Part shown: piece by piece, positions 26,201-37,464 of the stretch
How positions within the stretch are numbered: position 1 is the stretch's first letter
Layout: each line of letters starts with the position of its first letter
Source: Cymodocea nodosa
Taxonomy: Eukaryota > Streptophyta > Magnoliopsida > Alismatales > Cymodoceaceae
Length of the DNA: 64,000 bases
Direction of reading: 5' to 3'
Assembly: GCA_036874045.1 (NCBI GenBank)
Contig: JAZBRI010000003.1
Location: 260,501 to 324,500, forward strand
The notes under the pieces: model-generated
The model's input: the letters and a program-made list of their open reading frames with translations, nothing else
What the model was told of the DNA's origin: nothing
Databases searched by the model: none
Program-made: the position numbers and the translations under genes

Positions 26201-27553
26201 TATTTTCTCAAAACTAGAAAAGTTTCCTTAAATAAAATTGTCAAACAACAAGAAATATCTAAGTGTTGGGGTTTTTTAAGCTTTATTAAGCATATAATTT
26301 ATTCAGATATAAGAAAAGAAAATTTTGATGATTAGCACAAATAGCATTTGAGATCATGGCTATAGAGCAGTTACCCTAAATTTCTGGCCATTGTATAGTG
26401 ATGAATTCTCTTTTGTTCGTCTATTCCATATCTGCCAAAGAAGAAGCTTCATCAAAAAATCAAACAGTGGTAAATAGATAATGATACAATAGAGAAACAA
26501 AAAAGGGAATATACAATAGAATGTGGTCACAAAGAAGGGACCGCAAAATGATAATATAATCCATTGGGCTTTGTGATTTTTAAAAGATCCAACATTCAAG
26601 AGAACTCATGAGGTGTAAAACATTTAGCTTATTAGAGGTGAAAATTTGTCCATGTGGTTATATCTCTAAAAGAAATACTTGAAAGTATAAAACCTTTTTT
26701 AGGAAGGAAACCTTGTGGCAACATATCTATCTGTCCACAAGAGAAGTCTTACCTTCACAGACAATTAAAACATAATAAAAATCCCAAGCAATTGTTTCCT
26801 AATCATCACCCAATAAATCTATTCTTATGATTGTTTGGTTTCTCAACTAATCAATGGTCTTACCGATTTAAAAAAAAAGTTATATCAATCAATACTTGAA
26901 AGTATTCCTTGATATTTTTTCGCAGTACAAATTATCGAAAGTTCTAGAGTCGCAAATTATTCTAGCATTCTTCTACACGTTCCAATTAACTAGAATTTCG
27001 TAGGTTAATTCAATCCCATCGGCTTCTCATCATGCGAACCAGAAAAAAGAAGAATATTTCAGCAACCAAAACTACTAAAAATCACTCTTTTAAGTTTCGT
27101 ATGGTGAACGCACGCAACAAATTCTGTAAAAGCAACAAAAAAAACCTACCTCATCTATTGTTTCCTCTAGTCTACTATCCGGATGCGGCACCCTGTCGTA
27201 CAACGGATTGAAGTCCACAGAAACCTTTCAATTCACAAAAGAAGGCATCCTTCACGAACAAAATTTTACTAAAAAACGAGCTAGAAAAGGAAAGAAAGAA
27301 ATCAGCATTCGATACACAGAAAGAGCATTGGATCCCGATTCCACACGTCAGCAGAAACAGCGTTGGATGTAAAGTTGGAGATTGTGACTTAAGAAATTTC
27401 GTGGCATTGTCCGAAACAACGGTGTACTTCGGTTGGGGGGGAGAGAACGGAGAACGACAAGACGAGGAGGAGAGTGAACTGGATTTGTACCTGGGAACGG
27501 AAAAGACCGGTGGGGCAGGACAGGAGCAGCGAATAGGAAGTGGTGGAGTCCAT
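23292..27553 (-). CDS. Nudix hydrolase, AtNUDT9-like
   Basis: Exons in transcript order: 27491-27553, 27150-27224, 26375-26431, 25905-25987, 25438-25496, 24999-25147, 24031-24173, 23475-23631, 23292-23404. The product starts MDSTTSYSLLLSCPTGLFRSQ. It then shows the family blocks FNPLYDRVPHPDSRLEE, NGQKFR, CFHLGLTDYRTFVGTN, CQHTSNPLGNGAIVET and FPGHYVFPGGHSE, then REVVEEIGV, and ends MPGCHQGGFALYEL. GGHSE plus REVVEEIGV form the Nudix box, interrupted here by an insert as in this plant subgroup. Nudix enzymes hydrolyse nucleoside diphosphates linked to another group; the substrate cannot be told from sequence. No transit peptide is seen. Exons 1-8 join in phase. Exon 9 is out of phase with the best donor of exon 8 (see findings), so the last junction is uncertain. 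Confidence 0.85.
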
Positions 27554-28397
27554 CGTCGTCCACCGCAGAGAGTCGGAGCGGCTTCCCCTCCTCCGGTGTT
27601 TTATGGTCGGAAATGTTAGAAGGGGTGGGGTTTTTGTTTTGTTTTGTTTTTTTTCCTGATCATCACGTTCTCGCAAACCGGGTCGAACGGTACAGATCAA
27701 ACCCGATTTTTAAGTTTTAACCCGCAATAATGCTTTCAGCAGCAACCTTGGCTGCTGCCGGTATCCAACCGTACACATTGAGTCATCATCATTTGATTCG
27801 CTCGATGACGATGACGATGACAATGAACGACGATTCAAGTTGTGACTAATTTTATGCCGAAAGAAATCGAACCCTCGTGCAAACAGAGCACGCATATGGA
27901 TGGAATGGATGGCAAAGATCTTGTAAGACGCTCAAGTAGATACGGTAGAAACTGGTACGATAATTTGCAAGTTGATGACGGTAGAAGCATCCAGTATGAA
28001 TGAAGCGTATTTTTTAAGGCTGGAATCCATAATCTGAAATGTCAAACTCTGGCAATGACCCCTTACACGTGAATGTCAAGGAAACAAAGTCTTCGTCGTT
28101 TTCAAAATTTTCGTGACAGAGCAAGAACCACTTGTCTTACGATGCGAGTGAGTGAATGAACGAGCAAACTAATAAAAGATTTTACCCCCGCCCCCCCCCA
28201 ACAAATGAGAAATGTAATGGGTAAATTAATTATTTCTTTGATTCTCTCGAAAGGGTTCATTTGCCAACACATTTATTATAGCAACAATCTGTTAACGACG
28301 GACCACAACCGTTGCACGCTTTCTTCAATCGAGGACGATGTCAGTTTCAATTTTGATAAACTGGGAGAGAGAGAGAGAGAGAGCTTGTTGCCACGCG
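27554..28397. other. Upstream region of the Nudix gene and 3' flank of the ankyrin gene
   Basis: Holds the promoter and 5' UTR of the Nudix gene (minus strand) and the 3' end of the ankyrin gene. A (GA)n run lies at about 28367-28382 and a C-rich run at 28188-28199. No further gene seen. Confidence 0.5.
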
Positions 28398-31300
28398 CTA
28401 GATCGCATATATTCGCTTAATCTCGGAATCCGAGAACTCTGAGTGATGAAACCAAGAGCTCGAACGACTTTTCTTGAATGACTTCCTTCTTCTCCTCAGA
28501 GACCGACTGCGCTTCGACTTCACAACGTAGTAAGTCATCGTTCCAAGCACCCCTGCCATTATAACACCTCCGATCACTGTTACCAGAATGGCAGCCCATT
28601 GAAAACGCCGACCAACCACAATGTAGGAGGAGGCAATGAAAGCAACGGAAGTGCAAACAGATGCCAGCCACATCAGCTTATTAATCACTTCAACAACCCG
28701 TCTTTCAGACTTGGTCTCCCCTCTAACTAATGTTATCTGAACCACCACCACTGCCAGTGATGTAAAAAGAGCCAAGGCATTAAAAATGAAGAACACTCTG
28801 AAGGCAAGCATCCCAAGAGCAACTGCTTCTCCGTTATTCAAATTCCCACCGGGAACGGTAAATATAGCTGCAAATGCCACTGTGGCGAATAGAACGGCAA
28901 CAACCGTCACGGAATTTGTCGCACTGTTAATACCCTCCCTGTGAAGTTTCGTTAGCTCCTTGGAGATACCAAGAACATTCTTGTTAGTTTTCCTTGTTTG
29001 TACTAATTGTGTGTGGACATCTTTCTTTATCTCTGTAACTGTTTTCCTGAGTTCGTCCCTTGGCTGATTCAACTCATTTGCACGAACCGCACCGTATTGA
29101 CGCAAACACTCCCCAATTGTCGCTGACTCTTCTGATAGAGGTAGTCCTTCTGCCATGTCAAGGGCAGTTTTGTGTTCTCTTGTCAAGGCATTCACATGAG
29201 TGTCAGGGAGAAGGAGAAGCACATTTACCACCTGAAGAGAAAAATAGAAAATTTTAAGAAGAAAAAAAACCAAAAAAATACTAATTAAACTCAGTTGAAC
29301 TGGTAGAACTTGATGCAACCATCCGCCGTAACATGCTATCACCCTTATACACAACATCAACATGATGCCAAAGTGCGTAACCATAGGATGGAAACAATCT
29401 TACGTATAATGCACGATTTATTACCTCTACTCGCTTCTTCCTTGTTGCCACATGAAGAGCAGTGTTACCAAACTTGTCAGGCAGCATTACCATGGCAGGG
29501 TCTGCCTCTACAAGAGACTTGACCACATCACAGTCGGTTCCTTTAACAGCCATGTGCAATGCAGTTTGCCCCTTCTTGTCAGTTCTCCTGGCCAACTGAG
29601 GATCTTTATCAAGTAGTGCCCGTACAATATCAGTGTACCCTTCGCGAGCAGCAAAATGCAGAGCATTTTTTCCATTGTACTTTGCATACTCAATCATACT
29701 GGAATCTTGAGACAAAAGCTCCTTCACAATGGATGCATGGCCCCTTTCTACCGCAAACATAAGAGGAGTTGCATTTGAGGGACCTAATGATTTTCTCAGC
29801 TTTGGATAGTGATTAAGTAGCACCTGAACAACGGCTGCAGTAAACTGGTCGGTTATTTATTGAACCAAAATATCAAGAATTCTGAAAATTATTTCAAAAT
29901 AAAAATAAATGATTGTAAAATAGGAAACAACTTCAATGGTAAAAGGAACATCAAAAAAAGTTACAAAGTACTTCCCTAGATATGGTATAAGAAAGCACCA
30001 AACAATTTCCAACTAGATCAGCAAGAATCCAATATCTGAATGAGTCTGCCCCTACTCACACAACTTGTTGACCTCTATTTTCTTATTTTTAAGATCCGTC
30101 CACATTTCTCTCATTTGTGCTGTTTTATTAGCTATTGATGAGAAATAAAGGAGTTCAGAAGATGTATAAGCTTGTTATGATCTCTTAGAGCTAAAAGAGA
30201 AAAAGAAGAGATACTCGTATAACATGATCCTTTTGTTATCAGTCCATAACTTGAATAATTAATTTTTCCAAAAAATTATTAAAAAAAATTGGATTGACAT
30301 CAAGTCAAGGAACTCAGGCCTTGGTAAAAACAACAGACATGATGTTGCTGAAGCTTGGACACTCAGCTCAAGGCTGGTTTGGAATAATTGTAAAAACAAA
30401 CAACCACATCAAACATCTATATTATAAAGCTAAATCTATCCCTGTGACTGGCCCTTTTGGGGGTCTTCCCAAAATAAGATTCCTAACGGCTTTTGAGGTT
30501 GAACTTTTGGCAGATTCTGAAAAAGTTTAAACAAGTGCCAAAAAGTGATCAGAGATTTTGAGCTTTTCAATTTTTGGTTTATTAGTTCAAAATTTGCATG
30601 AAAAGTAGAAATCTGAGAAGCTCAAAGTATGAACTTTTTCAGGCTTTTGGATATGGGCTTTGTATTTATACATAAATGACCCCGTTAAGTATAGACTATT
30701 ACCAAAAAACCATTACTTATATATGTGTACATCACTACCCTATTTTTTCAGAAACTTTCTTCTCATGCCTCTCCTTTCCTTCTTCCAATCTCTTGGCTAA
30801 CTGGAAAAGGCAATCAATTCTCTCTCTTTTCTTGATCTTCATGACGGCTGGTGGTCAAAAAATGGTGCTCCTATGGGAGGTGGTCCTAATCTCAACAGCA
30901 TTGGCACTGTCAGGAATAGTGTTCTTCTCATCAGCATGTCATTTAGTAAGGAGTACCAATCCGAGCAGGTGAGGAGATGAGAATGAAAGTAACTCTAGCC
31001 ATCTGGTCAGGCAAAATAATGAAGAAAGTAGAAAGGGTTTTTTTGTATCACAAAATGTCATTGTACCTTAAAAGCTTTACACAAAATTGATTTGTCAAAC
31101 CAGATTATCCAAAGCTTCTAACCTTTTTAAAGGCTCTCTTCCATAGCTTATCCAGAAAAATGTTAACTTTTTGAAAAGCCTAATTTTTTAAAGCCTTAAC
31201 ACAATTAAATTCTTAATTACTTATCTAATCAAATCGTTAGCTAATCAAATATCTCAATTTTGAATTCAAACTCAAAAATGTATATCCCTGATAAAATCTT

Positions 31301-32695
31301 AAAACAATTGTTACTAATAAAACCCACACTAAACATTTATCAGAAAAACCTCAATCACCCATTCTCATTTTTCGATTACAAAGACGGTGACAAAGCATTA
31401 ATAACATGATATTGTCCACGTTATTTCTTTTAATTTTTCAAAAACATAATAAACAGAATGTTGTCACCTATATTTGCCAATTGAAATCAATTTAAACAGT
31501 AATAATAAAAACTAAATTTACTTTTCTAGTAAATGTTCCTTAATCAATACTTAAATATTCCACTAATCTCACTCCATTTAAAAAAAATATGGATCAATAT
31601 TTTTGAAATATTATTAGACATGCAATTTACATATGCGTTTCACTAGTATGTATAACCCAATGACATCCAGAATACAGTGTGGCAATATCCTCTCATATGT
31701 AAATTGGAGCACTCATTACATCATTCTGAGTCAAGATGGATGAGTCTAAGTTGATGCTTTTCCAATCTTCTATGGTGAATCACAAAGTCATGACATTCAA
31801 AGTTAATTTATAACAATTGAAAGAGCTCATCTAATAAACCCGATAATAAACACATTGTCTTGCTGATCTCAATGGCATGTGTAGACCGACTACAGTAAAC
31901 TCATGACACCAAAAACAAACAAGGACGGGAGAATCTATTGTATCACCATGGCTAAATGAACCATTCCAAGAATAATGATTACTTCCTACAAAAAGATTGT
32001 CAACATAAAGTCATAGATTGCAAAGCAAGCCGTGACTTCACCTATTCACTGAAAATAGAGCAAACTAATTCCATTTATGCTTAGTATCCAAAATTAGTCC
32101 GTAGTAACAATCAAATTAGCTGATTGACCATAAAGCCCTATTTGGAAATTTTTAGTTGTTCATTTGAATTTCAATTGAGTGAAACAGAAGAATTGTGAGC
32201 AGAAATATCACCTTGATGGCCTTCTTTGGCAGCCAAATGAAAAGCATTATATCCAGAAAGATTCTTCCTGAAGACATCATCCTCGGCACAATACTTGAGC
32301 AGCTCCTGCACCACATCCAACTGTCCCTTCTCTGCGGCAATCATCAAGGCCGTAAGCCCCACCTCATTTACCTCGTTCACAACCGCTGCACATACCCCCA
32401 CCACATCTGGATCAAACCCCTCCATCTGCACACAAATACCACCAAGAACCTCTTTAACGGCCAAAAGATCCCCTTTTTTCGCTGCAAGATGGAGCTCAGT
32501 GTCCTTGTATCGTCCAGTTACTTGCTTCACATACTTTTTCTTCCCCACCTGGTCCACCTTCCCTGAACTGGACAGCACCAACGTAGTGGCTCCCATCGGT
32601 GAAGGTGTAGGTGAGGGCGAAGAGTGTTGAGTGGTCGCTGCCGTGCTGGAATTTTGGTTTGATCTTGGACTTAAATTTACCGTGCTGAGATCCAT
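28398..32695 (-). CDS. Ankyrin-repeat PGG-domain membrane protein, ITN1-like
   Basis: Coding exons in transcript order are 32212-32695, 29425-29834 and 28398-29231, joining in phase to 575 residues. A Ser/Thr-rich N-terminus precedes about six ankyrin repeats, each with the TxLHxAA-type signature (TELHLAAKKGDL, TALMIAAEKGQL, NAFHLAAKEGHQ, NALHFAAREGYT, TALHMAVKGTDC, TALHVATRKK). The last exon has the PGG domain: four hydrophobic segments, the first ending FAAIFTVPGGN, then a very basic Ser/Arg tail. Arabidopsis ITN1 is a plasma-membrane protein of this design involved in salt-stress and ABA/ROS signalling, so a similar role is likely but inferred. A non-coding 5' exon lies upstream at about 33069-33305. 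The intron between the first two coding exons is 2.4 kb and AT-rich, without a recognised element. Confidence 0.9.
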
Positions 32696-33305
32696 ATTCT
32701 CGATAACTAAAGCAAAGCAAACATAAGAAACTCAGGGACACAACATCAAGACCTTCAGATGAAGATATCAAAATCTCCACATATTTAATTTAAACCGATA
32801 ATGAGATCCTTAAAGTAAACTTGCGAAAATTGAAACCTGAAAATGGACAAAGATTCATGAACCAGAATCCGAACCTCCAGCAATCTAATTATCCATAAAA
32901 AGATTGAAGTAAACACGGAGAAACCAAACTAGTATGGACGAGAGACGAACCCCGAGAACGGAAAAGTAAACACCGAGGGGAATAAAACCAAACACACACC
33001 GCACAACACGAAATTCACACAGAGACGAACCGGACGTGCAACAAACGAGAAGCCAAGCAAGAGCTCACCAGGGCCAGAATTGACTGCAACGGGAGAGGCA
33101 GAAACGACACCTTGGTGGGCTTCCAGGCCGATGCCGACGGGGGCGAGTAGGCACGCGAGTCAAGTGATGGGAAGGGGGAGACTGGGGTCTTGAAGGGATG
33201 CATCATGGCGGCGGCGGTGGAAAGTACGAGGAAGGAGAGAGGTGTGGAGAGGGAGAGGAGAAGGGGGTCCGGGCGGCACTCGTTTTCCCCTCTCCTACCT
33301 TCCAT
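32696..33305 (-). promoter_or_regulatory. 5' leader of the ankyrin gene with intron and overlapping uORF
   Basis: A donor at CCCTG|GTGAGC (exon ends 33069) and an acceptor with a strong pyrimidine tract (exon resumes 32706, 11 bases before the ATG) define a 362-base leader intron. Translating the spliced leader from an ATG at 33305 or from the double ATG at 33206 gives a frame that crosses the junction and stops at about 32677. That is downstream of, and out of frame with, the main ATG at 32695. The transcription start is not known, so which upstream ATG is in the mRNA is uncertain. Confidence 0.5.
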
Positions 33306-34186
33306 TTTCCACCAGAAGGAAGGAAATTCCTTCTCCGTCTCCGTAGGGGGCGGTGGGGACCGGGGAATGGAATGACGTACCGTCTCCGTCTTTTCCTAGA
33401 TTTTTTTTTTTTTTTAAAATCAAAAAAAAAAAAAAATACTCCACGTGTCGTTGTATTAGTATTTCTTCGTGTATTTTATTTTTCCCCTTTCTCCTCCTGG
33501 TCGTGGTAGTAAGAATTAAGAGCGGTATTGTCGCCTTACTTGCATTTCGGATCCAATAGGAAAATTGTTAATTATATATGTATGCATGTATCCAAATTTT
33601 TAAAACATTTTATGTAATTAGTAAGGACGTGATATTTATTTACATGTCATGTAATGTAACGTGAGTTGATTGCATCATATTTCTCGATTAGATTAGAATT
33701 TCGATCTGGGCGAGTTTTTACAATTATGAGCTATGATGAATTTTGATGCTGAGAAATTAAATTCTTTGATGTACGTACCGCACAAGTAACTTGAATAAAT
33801 TCTTGTTTATATTTGATTATCAAATGTTGAAATTTGACTACTTTGGTCTGACTAATTACATTACATCGAGATGGATCGCGATCAACCAAATAAGGCTTAA
33901 AATTAAGTGGTTTGAATTCAACGTCCCTTTTCTTAATAAAGAGCGAAAGATGATCGATCAAGGTCAATTTGTCGTAGGAAAAGGGTAACGCGTGTTCCTT
34001 ACGTACGTACGTGAATCGGTGAATGGATACGTACATATATATACACGTGTGCGTATGCAAGATCACCAGAAATAATGGGTAGATAAGATAAATATATCAT
34101 TACTATAATTTCGACGGGCTTATTAATTAAGTAATAAAGGAAATAATTAATAAGGCGCACGTATGTAGTTTAAACAAACAATTTGA
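33306..34186. other. Intergenic region between the ankyrin gene and the pectinesterase gene
   Basis: Contains facing T and A homopolymers (about 33401-33437) that could form a hairpin, and cytosine-rich promoter DNA of the ankyrin gene near 33300-33360. The rest is AT-rich 3' flank of the pectinesterase. No gene recognised. Confidence 0.5.
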
Positions 34187-36178
34187 TTAGTTAGGCGCGG
34201 GAGCTTCATCGGCGGGGGTCTCCGGCGGGCCGACGACGCCTTTGACGGGCTCGTTGGTTTCGATGGGGACGCTGTCGGAGACGGGCAGCATGCCAGGGAA
34301 GTAGGGCACACCCGTGGGCTTGATCCACTGCGCCCCCTCTATGAAGTTCTCCACCGTGTACTGTTGGGCAAGCTCGTACCCTGCGTCCTTGACCACCCCC
34401 TTCCAGGAGACCCTTTCGGTGGTGCCGGCGCCGGGCCCCCTGTTGTCGAACTCGACGTAGTAGCAGGTGTCCAGCCCATAGTCACCTTCCCACGGCAGCC
34501 AGCCCTTGGGGTCGATCACGTCGTCCATCTGGGACTGCATGATGATGGTCCTCGAGTACTCCTTCCACGGCCGGCCGAGGAAGGTGGGGTTCTTCGCCTT
34601 GGACGCCTCTAGGGCGGAGTCGGCCTTGAAGGTGCAGTTCTGGAGCACCAGCGCCGTGGGCTCCCGCCTATCCTTCCTACCCTGCGCCGTCACGATGTTC
34701 TTCTGGTTGGACATGGGCTTCCTGGCTATCATGATGCAGTTCTGGAACACCGTGGCCGAGTTGCCGAAGACGAAGTCGATGGTGCCGCTGATCCGGCAGT
34801 CCCGGTAGTACTGACGGTGGGTGTGGACGTAGAGCGTGTCTTGGTACCCGTCCATCTGGCACCTGTAGAACACCGACATGTCCGACTGCACCCTCAGGGC
34901 CACGGCCTGGTGCTTCTCCGGCCCCGCCGAGTTCTCGAACCCTAAATCCTTCGCCATGAACCCGTTCCCCACAACAGCTGTTCGTCAATCGTACGTACGT
35001 GTGCACCCATGCATGCATACGAAGAGATGGATCCATATGAATTAATTAATCTTGCACAACTAGCTACTGCTGATTAATTAATAATTAGGGTTTGGTTGAT
35101 TTCACGTACCAACGGTTGCAGTCTTGAAGGTGGTAATGCCATCGATGAAGTTGAGGCTTCCGGTGATCACCGTCTTGGTAGGTCCGTCGCCGACCATGAC
35201 AACGTTGGTCTTTGACTTGTCAATCTTAACCTTCTCCTTGTACACACCTTCCTTGATGTGGATCACGAATGGCTTGTCGCTTTTCTTTGGCGCGGCTTCA
35301 ACGGCTTCCACGATGGTCTTGAACTTACCGCTGCCATCCTTGGCCACAACGGCGTCGGGTTCCAGCTCGTCGATGGACGCGGCCAGGAGCCTCCTCTTGG
35401 TACCCGTGACCCAGGAGGGAATGCCGTCCGCATCTGCGTACGCATCTGCCGCCGACCCCGGCAGCACCTCCTCCTCCTCCTCTTCCGCCATGAGCCTCCG
35501 GTTGAAGAATGGTATCTTAAGGTCGGCGAACATGGCGGATATGCCGTCGACGATGGCGAGCGCATTCGAGGTCAAGGCCATGGAGGAGTTCATGACCTTC
35601 TTCATCGAGTCGGCGACGTCGCCGGAGGCCTTCTCGAAGCCGTCGAGGCAGGTCTCCTGGTAGGTGAGGGATGCGCTGATCCAAATCCTGAGGTCGGCGA
35701 TGAACTTGTGGAAGGTGGCGAAGTCGAAGCTGTTGACCTTGCTGACGCACCGCTGGAGGTCGTCGATGGAGTAGTCCAAGAGCTCCTGACAGTTCTGTAG
35801 GGCGTGGGCGGTACGGGGGTCCTTGTGCGCCTCCTGCAGGGTCTTGGAGTGGTTGAAGACGTCGTGGATGTGGTTCATGGCGACCTTGAAGGCGACGGCG
35901 ACCAGGCCCTTGGGGTCGGAGGTGTTGCCGTGGGTGGCGTCGGTGAGGCTCTTGACGCACTCCTCCTTGTAGTCGGTGGGTTGGCAGATGGACTGGATGG
36001 CCTTCACCGACGCCGTGGGGCCATCCTTGGAGCCCTTGTCGGAGTCCCGGGGACGGCTGACGCTGACGGCGACGGCCACCACCATGGCCACGAGGACGAA
36101 GGAGGAGACGATGACCACCCCCAAACGACGCTTCTTCTGGGCGGGATTGCCCTGGCCATATCCCTGGGACGACTGCAT
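34187..36178 (-). CDS. Pectinesterase with pectinesterase-inhibitor pro-domain
   Basis: Two exons, 35110-36178 and 34187-34977, join in phase to 619 residues. Pectinesterase removes methyl esters from cell-wall homogalacturonan. An N-terminal hydrophobic segment (about residues 19-43) is a signal anchor. The PMEI-like domain follows, with conserved cysteines (ICQPTDYKEEC, NCQELLDYSIDDLQRC, YQETCLDGF). Two basic processing-type motifs, RRLM and RRLL, come before the catalytic domain. The catalytic domain has GVYKEKV, QAVALRV, GYQDTLY (Asp403), IDFVFGN (Asp424) and LGRPWKEYSR (Arg492), so all expected active-site residues are present. A Pro/Glu-rich tail ends the protein. Both exons are strikingly GC-rich at third positions compared with neighbouring genes. 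It is a group with a pro-region, so secretion and proteolytic release are expected from the family. Confidence 0.95.
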
Positions 36179-37464
36179 GATTGTGGTTGCTGCACCGATG
36201 GGAATTGAATCCTCGTACCGAGTGCTGGGACCGCTGCCCTTATAACGATTGATTTCTACTTGTTCACGGTGCGTAGGGCATCCTCAGCTCGCGAATTAAT
36301 TACCGTCTTCGTCCGTTGCCGTGGGTGGACTCCCGTGGGACGAGGACGTCCATCGCAAAAAATAGCAAGCCATCCATCAATGCACCCACCCTTGTCGATC
36401 GATTAATTAATTGGCAAATTAAGCGATTGTCCAGGACAGCCAACCATTCCATTCACGTGGACAAGCATGCATTCACTCACGTACAAAACAGCCAGCATCT
36501 TCATCCCCATGCATCCTGTCTCCATGCATGTGATGCTGATCGATCGGCAGGTAACTATTAATCCAATAGAAACATATATAATTAACGACGTACCTAGCAA
36601 GCAAGATACACCGGCCAGACAATCACATTGCACTCGAGGCAGGCAGGAAGGCATGTTTGCTTGCTTCTTAAAAATAATTGAAGCCCGGTCAGCATGCGAT
36701 TTCTGTGAGCTTAATTTCTAATGCATGATTCGAACATACAACAAAATAACTGAATTAATTATGATCTTATATATAAACAACTGGCTTTGTAACAAATTTT
36801 GCATTAATTCTTCCAAAAAATTTTCATTTTCTGAACAAACCGATGCTTGCAAACAACTCAATATGCATGCATACGTGCATATTTATAGATGGGGAGCGGT
36901 CACCGGCGCTCTTGAACTTCATGTTGACTGAGCTGAGGAGGAGTCAGAGAAACAAAAGGCAGGGAAAAAGAAATAGGCGTTCCGACCGCAATGAGCTTCC
37001 TTCGATCGACCACCCTGGAAGAAAGACAATTAGACGCCGTTGACATATAGAGTAGTTGATCGTCTACTTTATTATCATAAAGATGATGATCACCACAATA
37101 TCGATCACTGGCAAGATTAATTCATCAGAAATCTAATACATCATCCACTCTGTATGGTACCATGCGTTCATTACAACCATTACCGAATACCTATGTAAGA
37201 TCTTCAAATCCGGGTTTAGCCTTATGAGATGGGACTTTACCCTACAACAAGATATTGCAGGAACAATGTTTTGTACCATAGCCTCGATGGCCAGAGAAAA
37301 GCACTCCAACCTTTTTTTGAGTCAAAACTAATTGGCATTACAGATGTCAGTGCAGAGCCGTGCAACCCTAGAACAGAGAACAACGTAGTGGAGAGCTCCC
37401 AATTCCACAGATGTTGCTTCATTTAAATTGTTTTGCCATTTCTCCTAGCAACCATTCATGCGTT
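36179..37464. other. Pectinesterase upstream region and 3' flank of the TRM-like gene
   Basis: A TTATAA word at about 36239-36244 (minus strand gttataaggg) is a candidate TATA box some 60 bases before the pectinesterase ATG. The remainder is rich in 'gatcgat', 'taattaatt' and 'catgcatg' words. No coding exon recognised. Confidence 0.4.

Noticed and set aside
33198-33559. Plus-strand frames opposite the ankyrin gene leader
   Set aside because: They run through A and T homopolymers and GC-rich leader DNA without any recognisable motif.
35258-36245. Long plus-strand frames over the pectinesterase gene
   Set aside because: They are shadows caused by the very GC-rich third positions of the real minus-strand gene.
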